Assembly: GCA_036426205.1 (NCBI GenBank)
Contig: CM071570.1
Coordinates: 138,958,754 to 139,022,753 of the forward strand
Reading direction: 5' to 3'
Source: Ascaphus truei
Taxonomy: Eukaryota; Chordata; Amphibia; Anura; Ascaphidae
DNA length: 64,000 nucleotides
Part shown: positions 1 through 11,937 of the stretch, piece by piece
How the letters are laid out: every line of letters starts with the position of its first letter
Position numbering within the stretch: the stretch's first letter is position 1
Made by a program: the position numbers and the translations under genes
The notes under the pieces: model-generated
What the model was told of the DNA's origin: nothing
Database searches by the model: none
The model's input: only the letters and a program-made list of their open reading frames with translations

Positions 1-1800
1 GATCACCTTTCCCCCTACCCTCTCCCTTCCCTTTTCCTCCCCCCTCACTTCAGACCACGCTTGTATATTCATTTATCCTGTATCGGCCACTGCATCATAT
101 TGCGTTATTACTGCCATAATTTTGTCAATACACATTGATTCTTTTTCATTAGACATACATGTCATAATTCTTTATTGGAGTGTTTGGAACACTCGCTGTA
201 TTTTACATTGTCCTTGGGGGAGATTGGGGGTCTCCCCACTGTTCCCTTTGCACCCACCAAACACATTATAACTTTAGATTCACTGAAGGTGATTCTGCCT
301 ATACCGCTTACTTTCTATCTTTAAAAAGCAATTGGCTGGTGGGCAGCATTACTTTATAAAGCCAATTGCTATTATCAGTCCTTCAAATGTGTAAGACGGT
401 TTGGTATAGAATTTGTGGTGAACCCCAGCAAACCAAACACAAACAAGTTATGCATTCACAGATCTCTATCAACCAAGCCAATCTCCATTCACAGTACAGC
501 TGTCTGATGGTAATCTGAACCTATAGGTCCCAAGGCAGCTAATAAACTAACAATGAAACAGCACAGGCTGCAATAAATTGCTGTTATATTTTCAAGCCAA
601 CCAGCTTGGTAATCAGAGTAAACGCTTGTCCCTGGTTTCTGTAAAAGAGTAAAGGGAGTGCCCAAGTCTCCAGAGTCTGCTTGTCTTTGTTGGTCTCCTG
701 CATCTGCCCCTTGAACTCCTGGGGAATCACTGATGTTAGCTCACTTCATGGAACCGGTCCTCGAACCCATTAGACAGTCTCTATACTTAACTTTATATAG
801 TGAGTGTGCCGAGTTTTAAGCTTGGCAACAGTGCAGAGAAAGGCCTATTATGGACAAAGGAAAAGGTCTTTAAAATTATTGGAGCCAGCCATGAGCCAAA
901 ATAATTACCAGATGAATAACTCATTTTGAGATAAACGTTAATTTACATGATGGGCTATATGACATTAAACACATTACTGGATTAAAGTGAATATAGACTG
1001 ACTGTCTTTATTGTACCTTGTTCAGATAACTTCTAAATACAGGGGATCCATGTGTATGGTGAATATAGACACATACTACTATTGAAATTAATTTATTTCA
1101 GACCTGCAAGATTACATGGTATGTGTCAAATGGATCCGATATCTTTTTGGCAGATTGATGTTTCACATGCAAGGGGGCTATATCCCAGTATTACAGTTCC
1201 TGTCAGTATCGCCTCATTTAGGTTGATTTCTCCAGACAAGTTGTGATTCACTTACAGAGCTTGGAGGAGGCCTGCAGAGGTGTCTGTTGGAGGGAAGTGC
1301 CTCTCAAGGGGGCCTCCCTTCCTCTGACAAATAGCAGGCTGCCTCGTCGGGCACCTCCCAAAACACCCTCCATCCGGCCCCCTCTGACAACACCCTCCAG
1401 GAGGCCCTCCCTGCGAATCTTTCCACCGGTTTGCCAGGAGGGGGCACGAGCCCCTTTACTCACTGGGCCTCGTACAGGAGTCCCAGCTGCTCCCCCTGTT
1501 GGCGGCCATGGCCATTAGTGCAGTAAGGAGACTGCCTAGAGACCCTTATCATTTCCAGAGAAGAGACAGGATAGCTCTCTGAAACACTACCACTACAATG
1601 CCACTCCCCGTTGCTCCCTGTAGTCCAGTTATCATTCCCCTCCCTTCTGCTTCTATTATCTCATGACCATGTCATCCCCAAGCTCCTCGGTCTACCTGCT
1701 ATTTGTCAAGTAATGGAGGAGGTGCTGTTTTCTCGCATAGGTGAGTCTTTTGTGACAATTCATAAAACTGGGAGTTTTGCCATGCAAACTTGTCCAAAAG
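1..1800. other. Unassigned DNA
   Basis: No gene or repeat family recognised. The first 55 bases are strongly C/T-rich. Similar C/T-rich tracts follow the endonuclease in the Penelope-like copies near 13.37 kb and 45.99 kb, so the left edge could be such a 3' tail, but no coding sequence is present to confirm it. A GC-richer stretch at 1250-1515 has short open frames on both strands with no recognisable motif. Confidence 0.4.
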
Positions 1801-1810
1801 CAATGTACAC

Positions 1811-1925
1811 TATCCTTCTCCCACTATCCTTCTCCCACTCTCTCTCCCCCACTAAGTCTCTCTCCCTCCCTGTCCCCCTCCCCCTCCCCTCCATTCCCTC
1901 CTCCCCCTCCATTCCCTCCTCCTGT
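1811..1925. repeat. C/T-rich low-complexity tract
   Basis: Runs of CTCTCCC, CCCTCC and CCATTCCCTCC with little other content. The short open frames across it (proline, serine and leucine rich) are by-products of composition. Confidence 0.8.
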
Positions 1926-2940
1926 CCTCAAAATCTACAATCTCACAAAGTCATATTGCAGTTTAATGAATAAGCCTCTTTGTGTGTGTCATTTATGAAT
2001 CTAGGGTGTCTATTTGTGTGTGAATGTGATTGAATGTTTATAAATGTGTCCATATCCTGAATGTGTTAAACATTTGGTTGAGTGTGTATTTGCTCTAGTT
2101 TTTACTTCATACGAGTGCCATGAAATTCACCAGCTCCAAGGCATTAACCTCACTGCACAAAATCGTTGTGGTGTAAGTAGTATATTTTATCATTTGACAC
2201 TATTATAGTACTTGTGGCACAATTATATATCTACAAAAGATACATTAATTAAATGTGATTCTGTGTTCAGGTAAGTATATGAGATGATATATTTAATATA
2301 AATGACTAATAAAAAGTAAATATTTTATAAAGTGATCTATAATTCAGTGACAATGCTAAATTAATCTTTTGTTGCTACAGTTGATGTCATACTAATCTAG
2401 ATTAATCATGATCTAGCTTGATCCAGAAATATAGTGTCTTTACTGGATCTATTTTTATCCTCTTTACATAATTTACACTGTGTTCAGGAAAAAAGGGACC
2501 CCTTTCGTTTTTCATTATATCTTCTATATTTCTCGCTCAATCCCTATGAAAATGCACACAACTGTAGGTCTGTTATGTAGATTAACACTGTATAAGAAGC
2601 ACAATGCAGACAATCAATTGATGTCACTGTATTATATTAACAAGTACCAGATACACTGTGGTAAATTCATGTTCATTAAATGAGAAATAGGAGTTTTTTT
2701 CTTTGTATCTTGAAAAGGTGTTAAACTGTTGCAATCTAATCTGAAATACTAACATTAATATAAAGTTTGAGTTCAAAGTGTGTGTGCTCAAAATGTATAT
2801 TAAAGATGCTCTCTTACTGAAACACACGCCCGGAGACGAGAACCCCGCTGTCTGATTGCATAATCGTTAACGCGTTGATCCAGCTGCTCCCACACCTGAA
2901 CGATGCATTGTTTTTTTTTTACTAATTAGTTTTTCAGTCC
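1926..2940. other. AT-rich unassigned DNA
   Basis: AT-rich, no recognisable coding sequence or repeat family. A T(10) run precedes the hAT-like end that follows. Confidence 0.4.
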
Positions 2941-2947
2941 TCTAAGC

Positions 2948-3265
2948 CAGGGGTGGGCAAAGTTGGGGGGGGGGAGACTTTGGGGGGGGGGGGGGAGGGC
3001 GGCGCGGCGGTTACTGAGGCCCCGCGCTGAGAGCGCGAGGCCTCTGTAACTCACTTACCAGGCTTCAGTCTCCACGCGTCACCAAGGTAAAGTGGCATCA
3101 AAATGACGCCGTGGGGTCATGGGACGTCACATGACCCGTCGCCATGGTACTGTGACATCAAATGACGCCACGAGGTCACGTGACGTCACATGACCCCGCG
3201 GCGTCATTTGACGCTGCATTAGAGGGAAGGGGGAGGCGCGACACGGGGGCGCAGCTCAGGAAGTT
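2948..3265. mobile_element. hAT-like left end with CpG-rich body
   Basis: CAGGGGTGGGCAAA at 2948 matches the usual form of hAT terminal inverted repeats (CAG-GGT-G/C-GCAA). It is followed by poly-G, then a CpG-rich body with repeated TGACGTCA-like and CATCAAATGACGCC words in both orientations. I could not find a matching right terminus or an 8-bp duplication, so only the left end is supported. Confidence 0.35.
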
Positions 3266-4185
3266 TGCATTCCCTTGCTATAAGCAACCATCCTTTATCA
3301 GGAAACATTTTATGTGAGCGTTTTGGACTATAATTCTTGCTCTCTCTCAAGCCCTTTATAACGGACTTATCTTCTTTGCTAAACACCATTTTGTAAGTAT
3401 GCAACTTCAAAAAAGTATTTATTTGATTATCAAATCATTCTTAAATGTAATAATCTACTGTGGCAGAACTATAATTGCTCATATTTTCTTGAAAATGTAG
3501 TGATTTTGTGGCGAGATATGACGAAAAAGATAAGGGGGTCCCGTATTTGCTGAATACAATGTAGACCACTTCTATCAGTTGATTAGATTGATATGCTTTG
3601 TCTTCAATCATAAAGGCTCTTTGTTTTGTTTGTATTGAATATTCATACAATTAAAACAAACATGCATGCCAATAGGCTTAATCAACTAAATTCTCAACAT
3701 TTGGAACCAAGCATTTTGGCTTATAGATGCTAATTAGCTACTTATTTTGGTGTAATAATTGACTACATTTTTATTGATTAATCATATATGTTGCCAATTC
3801 TCAGCGGTAAAAACTATGTATAGATAGTAGCTTGCTACTTTACTGCTAACATCAGTAGAACAAATCTGAACTCTCATAGATATTGCCAATGGGCTAGTAG
3901 ATACTACCTTGCTCTTTGTCTGCTACTATTTACAAAACAGACATTGTTGCCTCACTCATTTAATTTTAAGCTTAATTGGCTTCCTGTATCTGTGCTGAGA
4001 TAAAATCTCATGAAGTTGCAAGATTGTATAGCCAATCATCTTGTCAATGCTACCTTCAATGAGCCTTTTGTTAGAGCCATGTGCTCTCCTTGAGGAGTAA
4101 CTTCAGTAGATGCGCAATGCTTGATCATGATGGTTGGTAGGTGTGATGGCGGGTGCGGGGCAGTAGTGATGAGTCTACAGTAGTC
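3266..4185. other. Unassigned DNA
   Basis: AT-rich; no coding motif or family recognised. Short open frames on the minus strand lack any domain. Confidence 0.4.
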
Positions 4186-4740
4186 CAGTGTTTCCCAACT
4201 GTGTTTTCGTGAGAGGATCAAAAGGGTGCAGCCGGATTTTCCCTGATCTCCCAGAGCAGGGCTGTTGCTAGGGGGGCTGAGAAGTTTCCTCCATCCTTAT
4301 TTGCTGCTGCTGGGTAATGCAACCAATCAGGAGGTGGTATCAGGAGCCTGGGGTTGTGCCAAGAAGAGGAGGTATCCGAATGGGTCAGAAAGAGGTGAGG
4401 CTGTATCTGTCTGTATCGTATGCAGTGGCGTATTTCCCATTAGGCCTGGGCCTAGGTCGGCAAAAAAAATTCTGGGGGGGGGCAAACATTTCCGGCCCCA
4501 TATGCATGGGCCTATCAGACCTAATGGGAAGGCACTTACATGTGTCGCCCCCTCTATCTCCTTTGGAGTCCCAGCGTCAAATGACGCTGCAGACGCCTCA
4601 ACGTGATGTCAAATGACATCATTATGTTGTGTTACCATGGAAATGCGACGCCATGCGCCATCACGTTGATGATTCCATAGGAGATGTAGAGCAGCAGCAA
4701 AGAGAGGGCCCACACATGTAAGTGTCTAAGGGGGCAGATT
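4186..4740. mobile_element. Two hAT-like termini (partial elements)
   Basis: CAGTGTTTCCCAACTGTG at 4186 resembles Charlie-type hAT ends. CAGTGGCGTATTTCCC at 4423 resembles another common hAT terminus. The second is followed by GGCCTGGGCC words and by GCGTCAAATGACGC-type palindromes like those at 3100-3215. Partner ends were not found, so the boundaries are tentative. Confidence 0.35.
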
Positions 4741-4786
4741 TTTAAATCTGCTGATCGTATGTCCTGGTGTGTGTGTGTGTTCTGTT

Positions 4787-5523
4787 GCGTGTGTTCCCTG
4801 TGACTCTCTGTGACTCTTTATGACTCTCTGTGACTTTCTGCTCCCTGTGACTCTCTGTGACTCTGCCCCCTGTGACTCTCCTTGACTATCTGCTCCTGTG
4901 ATTTTCTGTGACTCTACCCTCTGTGACTCTGCCCACTGTTACTCTCTGTGTCTTTGACTCTCTGTGACTGTCTGCCCGATTGACTCTACCTCCTGTAACT
5001 ATCTGTGACAATCTGTCCCCTGTGACTGTCAGCATCTGTGACTCTCTGTCTCCTGTTACTCTCTGTGCTCTTTGCCCCTTGCTACTTTCTGTGACTCTCT
5101 GCCCCTGTGACTCCCTGTGACACCTTTTCCCCATGTGACTCTCAGTGACTCTCTGCCCGATGTGACTGTGTGCCCTCTGTGACTCTCTGACTCTCTGCCG
5201 CCTGTGACTCTCTGACTCTCTGCCCCATGGGACTGTGTGCCCACTGTGACTCTCTGTGACTTTCTGCCCTCTGTGACTCTCTGTAACTGTCTTACCCCAT
5301 GTGACTCTCTGCCCCGTGAGACTCTGCCCCCTGTGACTCTCAGTCACCTATGACTCTCTTTGACTCTCTGCCCTGTGACTCTCTCTAACTCTCTGCCCAC
5401 TGTGAACCTCTTTGACTTTCTGCCCCCTGCGACCCTCTTTGACTTTCTGCCCCCTGCGACCCTCTATGACTTTCTGCCCCCTGTGACTTTCTGCCCCCTG
5501 TGATTCTCTGTGACTGCCCCCTG
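4787..5523. repeat. TGTGACTCTCTGCCCC minisatellite
   Basis: About 740 bp of degenerate tandem repeats built from TGTGACTCTCTG, CTGCCCC and TTTGACTTTCTGCCCCCTG words, with unit lengths of roughly 12 to 30 bp. Both strands stay open for long distances (for example 4886-5347 on the minus strand reads as SHRGQ- and ESHRG-type repeats), but this follows from the repeat unit and is not evidence of a gene. Confidence 0.9.
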
Positions 5524-5893
5524 TAGAATCTAATAGAGTAAAGGAATTAAATGATGCTCGGGATAGATATAATAAGGCTGTCCTACATATGAAAGAAAGA
5601 CAAGGATCAAACAGTTTTGTAACAGACAGGAAACTGGGCAAACTACAGTAGGTGGGCCAAGTGGTTCTTTTCTGCTGTGAAATACCACGTTTCTATGCAC
5701 ACTTATGTGTGGTATTAATTCTGTATCCATGTTTTCCACCCAAGCAGGACAAAGCTAAGTATGAGCTCAGCAGAGCAGTGTCTACCACCTGAATCTGTGG
5801 CTGAAAGACTGACTTTGTTCCACAGGTTTGAAACTGTCGTATTGCAAAAAAAAAATTTTGTGACCAGTCTAGATGGCGGAGTTAACCCCTTTG
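5524..5893. other. Unassigned DNA beyond the candidate gene
   Basis: Single-copy-looking sequence between the minisatellite and the last candidate exon. If the model on the minus strand is real this would be its 3' side. I see no convincing AATAAA on that strand here. Confidence 0.3.
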
Positions 5894-6712
5894 CTACCCG
5901 AGGGGCAATCTGTTCCATGCTTTGCAATTCTTTGCAGGCCCCTCTGACATGAAAAGGTTCAGAAAATAAATTGTACTGCTATCTATGAGAATTACCTGTA
6001 TTCAGTAAAAAAAAAAAAAAATCAATAAACAAAATGCTGTCCAAATAAAGAAGTTTAATATTTGGAAGAGAACGTACTGTAGCAAGCATAATATACAGAC
6101 TAATAATTATAGCAAACAGTAAGTGCCAAAATCAATAGAACAACTGCTGTATATAGCACTTGAAAAAAACACCTGTCAAAATAGCATATAACTCATTTGA
6201 CATTGTAAATGATTGAAGCAGTGACATAATTAAGTAGCAGATTACATTTATAGTATACCCGGCGGGCGTGCTATTTTTCCATTTCCCAAACGTACCCAAG
6301 GTAAGTGTGTATCCACATACCTACATACCCTCAGACGCACTTACCAGTCATAGTGGTTAGACACTGCCACCCACTGCACTTACTTCTTCCCTTACTGTCT
6401 CTGTAACAATGTAAGCTGTACGGAGCTGGGATTGATTTTCCCATTTTGTTTGTATGTTTGATGCAATTATTGTATTTCAATTCCCTTCTATCTTTTCTAA
6501 AAGCCCTGTGTACATTGTTGGCACTGTAACATAAAAATATACATACACAGATAAGAGATACCGCAATTGAAAACACTGTATAAAACTCACCTGCCCTGTT
6601 TATACACCTCATGTATATCTTTCCCCTGTTGCTGGGTTCGGCTCTCAGTAGACAAAATCCATCCCCAAAGAAGCAGAAGGATGCAGATCTGAATGTTACT
6701 CACAGTCAGCAT
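5894..6712 (-). CDS. Candidate small secreted protein, three exons, unrecognised
   Basis: Hand-built exon model. Exon 1 is 6712-6591: an ATG, a hydrophobic core (ICILLLLWGWIL, residues 9-20) typical of a signal peptide, then a polar stretch ending in HEVYKQG. It stops at a canonical donor, CAG/GTGAGT. Exon 2 is 6523-6345, preceded by TTTTTATGTTACAG and followed by ACTG/GTAAGT. It joins in frame and is basic and cysteine-containing (NNC, LHC, SKC, WQC). The intron between them is only 67 bp. A further acceptor, CCTTTTCATGTCAG, allows exon 3 (5943-5894), 15 more codons including NC, then TAG. The predicted precursor is about 116 residues. I do not recognise the family. Signal peptide, two strong donors and kept frame support it; the very short intron and lack of homology count against it. 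It could also be chance. Confidence 0.35.
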
Positions 6713-6834
6713 GATACCGTGGAGTCTACGGCCCAGAAATAGTCCACAGGAGTAAATTTTCTTTCTTCTTTAAGACATTGGTGGGTCATCTCATTATTAG
6801 AAGGATGTTTACCCATACAGAAAAAAACGCCACT

Positions 6835-6900
6835 CAGTATTTAATCTGGACAGTGGGGAAAGCAATTTCCACTAAACCTATAAATCCGCCGACGTCAGAT
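6835..6900 (-). promoter_or_regulatory. Possible promoter motifs upstream of the candidate gene
   Basis: Reading toward the candidate ATG, CTGACGTCG (a CRE-like TGACGTC, plus-strand 6891-6897) is followed by an ATTTATA word and an AGATTAAATAC word about 125-180 bp before the ATG. These are short motifs and the call depends on the gene model being real. Confidence 0.2.
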
Positions 6901-7368
6901 GGCTGGGATTTTCAAGCTGTGTAGAATTCACATCTTTCGGAATCTCTTTTATGTTTGCTGCCTAAGGCAATGCTGACATTTGTTCAAATGGAAGCTGTGG
7001 AGCAGGGATCATGGGAAGAAAGCTTTAACTGAGCAGCAATCCGGAAATAACCCCCAGAAAAATCACTCTATTTTTAAAGGTCATTTGTGGCATCCTGTAA
7101 ACCAGTTCCTAAAGAATAAACGTGAATGTAAACATTTACTCTAAAAAGGTGTCAATCTTGGGTGATCAGATTTTCAAAAGTACAAACCGGGACACCTTAA
7201 AACATTATTTGTAAAACAAATGACATCACTTAAAATAAATATTATAATTCTATTTGTCTAATATTGTCCCCATTTCTGCTGTATTATTAATTATTTCAGT
7301 TTCCTAACGTAACACAAACTTTGATATGATCGATCACATGAAAACATGCAGTGTCTATTTTTACGGTT
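6901..7368. other. Unassigned DNA
   Basis: No recognisable gene or repeat; AT-rich toward the MITE that follows. Confidence 0.4.
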
Positions 7369-7818
7369 TTAAAGGAGCAATCCAAGCCAATTTTTATATT
7401 CTTATTTTTTTGTTATAGCTTTGAAGCAGGGCAGGGGAAGAGGGTGCTGCGCAGATGAACCCTGTTCATTTTAGCTCCGGGGACCGACTGCTTCCAGAGA
7501 TAGAAAGTGCCGGTATCTCCTGCAGTTTGCTGTAGTTTAAAGCTCCCACATCACGTGGGCAAATGCGAAGCCTCACCGGGTGACATCACAGCTTATTATT
7601 GGCCCGAGAACATGGGATTTTTGAAAAGTGGCCATTATGTGAACCCTGGTAGCCGAATGGTTAGTGGCACCCCGTACGGAGATATGTTTCTCTGTCTCCA
7701 GAAGCAGGGGGGCCCCAGAGCTGAAATGAATGGTGTTCACCTCCGGAGACCCCCTACTTCAATCCACTGTAAAAAAAATAATGAAAAACAAACCAGCCAA
7801 CTTTGATTGCCTCTTTAA
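7369..7818. mobile_element. T2/Kolobok-type MITE with TTAA ends
   Basis: Flanked by TTAA at 7369-7372 and 7815-7818. The left end reads TTAAAGGAGCAATCCAAG and the reverse complement of the right end reads TTAAAGAGGCAATCAAAG. The inverted similarity continues inward for roughly 150 bp, including the CTCCGG-GGACC and TGCTTC(C/T)(G/A)GAGA modules. TTAA duplication and TTAAAGG ends are the mark of the T2/Kolobok MITEs known in Xenopus. No transposase is present, so it is non-autonomous. The open frame at 7507-7806 is incidental. Confidence 0.7.
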
Positions 7819-9050
7819 TTGAATCCAAACAGGAACAAGCTAAAATCTAGAACATTTTAATGATTTTACGTAAATTGTTAGGAAGCAAGGACATTTAATG
7901 AAAATCTGGGTGTCAGGAAATAGCCCTGACATAGGTTTTCCTAGTTCTTCCTCTCTCCTTCTGTTCCTTATCTGTCCACCGGGTGTGCTGTTGTTTTCTG
8001 TCTGCTCTGGGCTTCCTCTGTCTGTCTCCTCTTGGTGCTCCTGTCCTCTGTCCTTATAGTTTCCTGTTTCCTGTTCCTCCCTTGCCTTTTTTAGTGTCCG
8101 GACTCCTTATGCCCATGCTTCTGCTTCTGATCCCGTTTCTGTTCCTGTTCCATGTGCAGTCCAGTACTTATTAAAGGCACTTGCTAGTAATCTGGCTTGT
8201 CCCCGTTTATTCCCTGCTCCCTAGTCTAAGTTCCTGCTCCCAAGTCTCAGTTCCTGCTCCCCTGCTGCTGCCTTCCTGCCACTGAACCCTGCATGTGACC
8301 CTGACGATCCTGCTTGCTGCCTGCCACCAAACCCTGTCTGTGACCACGATCATCCTGCTTGCCACCTGCCACCGACCTCAGCCTGTGACCCCAACAATCC
8401 ATGATCCCTGTTGTTCTAGCCACCAAAGTCCTACCCACTCTTTTGTCTTCTCTTGGCTTTGTTTTTTCTTTCTTTCTATGTGACCTAGCACTTTTTATGT
8501 CTTTCAGTCTTACTTGAACAGTCCTTTCAAACTGTACATACTGTAATGTGAAACGCGTCAACACGTTTGTTCAACTGACAAATTACTTCTGTAAATAAAT
8601 CTTAATTTGTCTCTCCCGTGACAGAAAACAAAGGCCACTTCTGAACCTCGCTGGAACAGATCCATCACCTGCCTGCTTCAGCAGACCCCTTCCGCTTGCA
8701 TTGGGTTGAAAATAAGTACTTTTTTTTGGTGTTTGGAAATCCCATTTGGGATCCTGAAGGTTTTTGTTGCCGCAAAGGTTTCTGCAGGGTTTTTTGTGCC
8801 ATTTTATCCCTGAGAAGTATTCCCATAAAAATAAAAAAAACTTGCATTTTTCTGCAGTAAGTACCTGGTGTCATAATTTTAGACTCTCAGATTTACATTC
8901 CCTGGACAAAGCTTGTCTCACTCTGCATTTCTGGGTGGGCCACTTTAGGTTTTCAGACTTACATTTTTAAAAACAGACTTGCTTTTGATTTCTTTGCTTT
9001 GGTATACCACTGCTGGTTCTCAGAGTCCATTTCCAAAAGACAAAGGTACT
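7819..9050. other. Unassigned DNA with short C-rich direct repeats
   Basis: At 8190-8410 there are imperfect direct repeats of AGTTCCTGCTCCC and of a roughly 50-bp unit (CTGCTTGC-CCTGCCACC-AACC). A GTGAAACGCGTC word at about 8550 resembles the 3' half of a hammerhead core but lacks the 5' half. Otherwise nothing recognised. Confidence 0.4.
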
Positions 9051-9054
9051 CCCA

Positions 9055-9459
9055 TTGTTTTGTTGCATGCTGGGATACCCCTCAATTTGTGATATTCCTA
9101 TGCCTGATTCTAAAAGTTTCATATGTAACTGCAAGTTTATGTCTATGGTTTTCAGTACAATGTATGATATTTCTGTGACTGATGCTAAGGTCTTACAAAA
9201 GGTCAGCTCTCCTATCTTTTATCTCCCTGTTGTGCCTAATATTTATGTTGTTCATTCCAATGATTCTGTTTTAAAGACTCGTTACTGGTTTTCTTGGGGA
9301 AGTTTGTTTTCCCTATGTCCGAGAACTATGGCTCCCACTTTGAAAACAGTCTTAAGCAATAAATGTGAACACAGTACCACTGATACTTCAGAGCTTGTCA
9401 AAGCAAGGAGAATGAAGAAAGAGAGGAGGTGTTACAGTGGAAGTTGCAGAAGGAATTAA
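9055..9459 (+). other. Unrecognised 134-codon open frame
   Basis: An open frame with irregular composition and no domain I recognise. It overlaps the start of the coiled-coil pseudogene in another frame. It may be remnant coding DNA from the same inserted transcript or chance; no membrane, zinc-finger or catalytic signature is visible. Confidence 0.15.
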
Positions 9460-10450
9460 GGATGACCCTTTAACCTCAGGAAAGCCTGCATTAGAAGAAA
9501 ACAGAGATATGCTGCAGCCTAAGGCAACTCACAGAATCATCCCAGGAATAGTAGAAAAGAAAGAGGATGCCTTTAACCAAGGTAAAGATGCCTTAATTCA
9601 GGCACTTCAATCTATGTGGAAAGAGATTGATTGCCTCTATGGACGACTAGATAAAGAGCAAGAGACCAAGGCTGCATAACAAAAGTGTCTGTCCACAGCA
9701 ATTGCTAAGTGTGTTCTCCAGGAGAAAGAAAGGGATCAGTTGTAGAGTGACAGGGTGATCTTGTCAAGTAAGCTGGAGAAGGTATATACTGATTCTGCCA
9801 AGGACCAGAGTTTCATTGATCAAGTTGGCACAGCGCTGGAAACCTCTCAGAAGGAAGTTCACAGGCTTAGTACAGAGCTGGAAGCCTCTAAGGAGAGGAG
9901 CTGCCACTTCAACACAGAACTACATTCAATGAAAGAGATATTCAAAGGGTTAAATAGTGGTTTTGAAACTGTAACCCGAGTGCAAGAATCTCGATGTCCG
10001 TGTCAGTGAAAGAGATAAAACACTTCATGAATTAGAAGAGAAGAAGAAACAATTGGCCCAGGAAAAGTTAGACGTACAGGCAACACTGCAGAATGCAGAG
10101 AGAGTGCTGCAAGAAGAACATGTCTCCGTGGAGTAGTGCACACACGTAGAAAACATGATGAAGAGCCAGCTGCTAGAACTGTGTGCGAGTCTGCAGGATG
10201 CCAATGAAAAACAGGTGAATGCTGAGGAGAAGCAGCGAGTTCTGCAGGAAGAAAGAACCCAGACTGCTAACAAAGTAAAAATGTTGCAAGAGCATTTGAG
10301 TACCCAGTGTGTCCCCAGAGAGCAGCATGAGGAGCTGAAGGCCACACTGAGCATAACCAGTGCCTTGCTGAGGAGGAGCTTAGAGGCCAGGTAACTCTGT
10401 ATGAGAGGGAGTACAAGGCAGTTCAGAAACTGAAATAAGAGCTAGAGGAG
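9437..10450 (+). pseudogene. Coiled-coil protein processed pseudogene
   Basis: About 330 codons rich in E, K, Q and L with heptad-like spacing, read across lesions. Frame 2 runs 9437-9985 with in-frame stops at 9677 and about 9742. A frameshift near 9985 moves the reading to the frame that continues through ERDKTLHELEEKKKQLAQEK and QEERTQTANKVKMLQEHL, with a stop near 10135 and a further shift near 10390. A VPREQHEELK motif with flanking coils recalls the long coiled-coil tails of ankyrin-repeat proteins of the UACA/RAI14/ANKRD24/ANKRD35 group, but that is from memory and weak. No introns are apparent over 1 kb, which suggests retrocopying. It is clearly broken and should make no protein. Confidence 0.55.
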
Positions 10451-11620
10451 CAGAGACACTGCTCCATCCCCAACAGTTACTGATGCACCCACGAGTATCC
10501 GAACACTTGCTTTTGAAAATCTGGGGCAATACCCCAATAATGCTGCAACATTTCTGTGACATTTCTGCAGACAGACTAATGGCCCACCGGATTAACACAG
10601 CGGGGGTCCCTGGCAGTCCCATTCAAACTGAATGCACTGTTTAAAAGTAAAAATCTTTTTTTTTGGCTTCATTCATTGTAACACCGCCGGAAGAAAAGAT
10701 CAGTGTATCTCAAAAGCTCGCACAAATAAAAGCTTTTTATTGGCCATTTGCCTCCAGCCCTATCTTTGCTGTGATCAGCCCTTTCCCCGGATCTCTTGCT
10801 ATTTCAGAGCTCCGATGAAATTATCGAGGCTACAAGAATAGCTTTATTTTATAGAAATGGTGTATTTTGCTTTGTGAAGCTCCCGCTCAGTGTGTTTTTC
10901 CAAGAGTCAGACCGCTCGGGAAAATGCTCTCCCCGTACGAGTTTGGCAGGTCATCGAAGCTTTCTGAATAGCAAATCTGACAAATCATACGGGAAGTGCC
11001 AAAAAAGCTCGATGAGTTTGTTATCTACTAGACGTACAAACCTACTAGAATAGGCCCATAGAATTTAATGGCAGATAAAGAACCACTTTACCCACAGTGT
11101 ATACTCATTTTCCTATCTGCTGTCAACCCTAGTTGATCCTTGGCTTAAAAGTTGTTTTTATCCTAAAGTTACAGTTACAATCCATGTATTGTACACACAA
11201 ACCCAGCAAGTTCAAATGCCCACACCCACCTAATCTTGACTATATGTAATGCCACATGGAGTGCCACTGGGCTGTGGCACATGAATATAGCAAACGACAG
11301 GGGGTGCCCAGTGCTACAGTACATCCAAATGACAAAACATATACCTGGTAATAATTGCAAGAAATAATGCTTCAGTACTAATAATAATGCCAATACTAAT
11401 AATAATAAAATATGTTTTTTTAGTTAGATATTTTGGCCAAAACATCATAAGCCTGCACACCAAATCGTCAAGATAAACCATAATAAGTGCAAGTCCTACA
11501 CTACATTGCATTTGTTCCCTATACCTCTGTATGAGGGGGAAGAACCATAATAGATTCCTTACCTGCAGCAATATGATATCCACCATTAAAAAGGGGGAGG
11601 TGACGTGAGCTCTGGGGGAG
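10451..11620. other. Unassigned DNA
   Basis: No gene recognised. 10660-10900 includes a segment with CTCGCACAAATAAAAGC and several AAGCTC words; family unknown. Confidence 0.4.
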
Positions 11621-11624
11621 GTGC

Positions 11625-11668
11625 CACACACACACACACACACACACACGCGCGCACACACACACACG
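11625..11668. repeat. (CA)n microsatellite
   Basis: About 20 CA dinucleotides with a short CGCGCG interruption. Confidence 0.95.
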
Positions 11669-11778
11669 TAACAAGGACTAATTGTAGTATAATGTAATAC
11701 AATAAATACATTTGTCAAAAACGAATGTTCTGACTAGGAATTTAATAAATGTATTTTATTTATATATTTTATTTTAAA

Positions 11779-11872
11779 GCGGGGTTGGGGGCGGGACTAG
11801 GGTTGGGGGGTGGGACTAGGGCGGGGTTGGGGGTGGGACTAGGGGTGGGGTTGGGGGCGGGACTAGGTGGCG
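11779..11872. repeat. GGGACTAGGG minisatellite
   Basis: About four copies of a 22-23-bp unit built from GGGGTTGGGGGCGGGACTAG. G-rich on the plus strand. Confidence 0.85.
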
Positions 11873-11937
11873 AGTAGATTTTTTGGTTGGGCTAGTAGAT
11901 TTTTGGGTGATTTGTCGAACACTGTATATATATATAG

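Noticed and set aside
4886..5641. Minus-strand open frames reading SHRGQ/ESHRG repeats
   Set aside because: They translate a TGTGACTCTCTG minisatellite; openness follows from the repeat unit.
8540..8575. GTGAAACGCGTC as a further hammerhead motif
   Set aside because: The 3' half fits, but no CTGANGA box with a pairing stem lies upstream.
11314..11718. Minus-strand 134-codon open frame with a VCVCVCV stretch
   Set aside because: Runs through the CA microsatellite and shows no domain.
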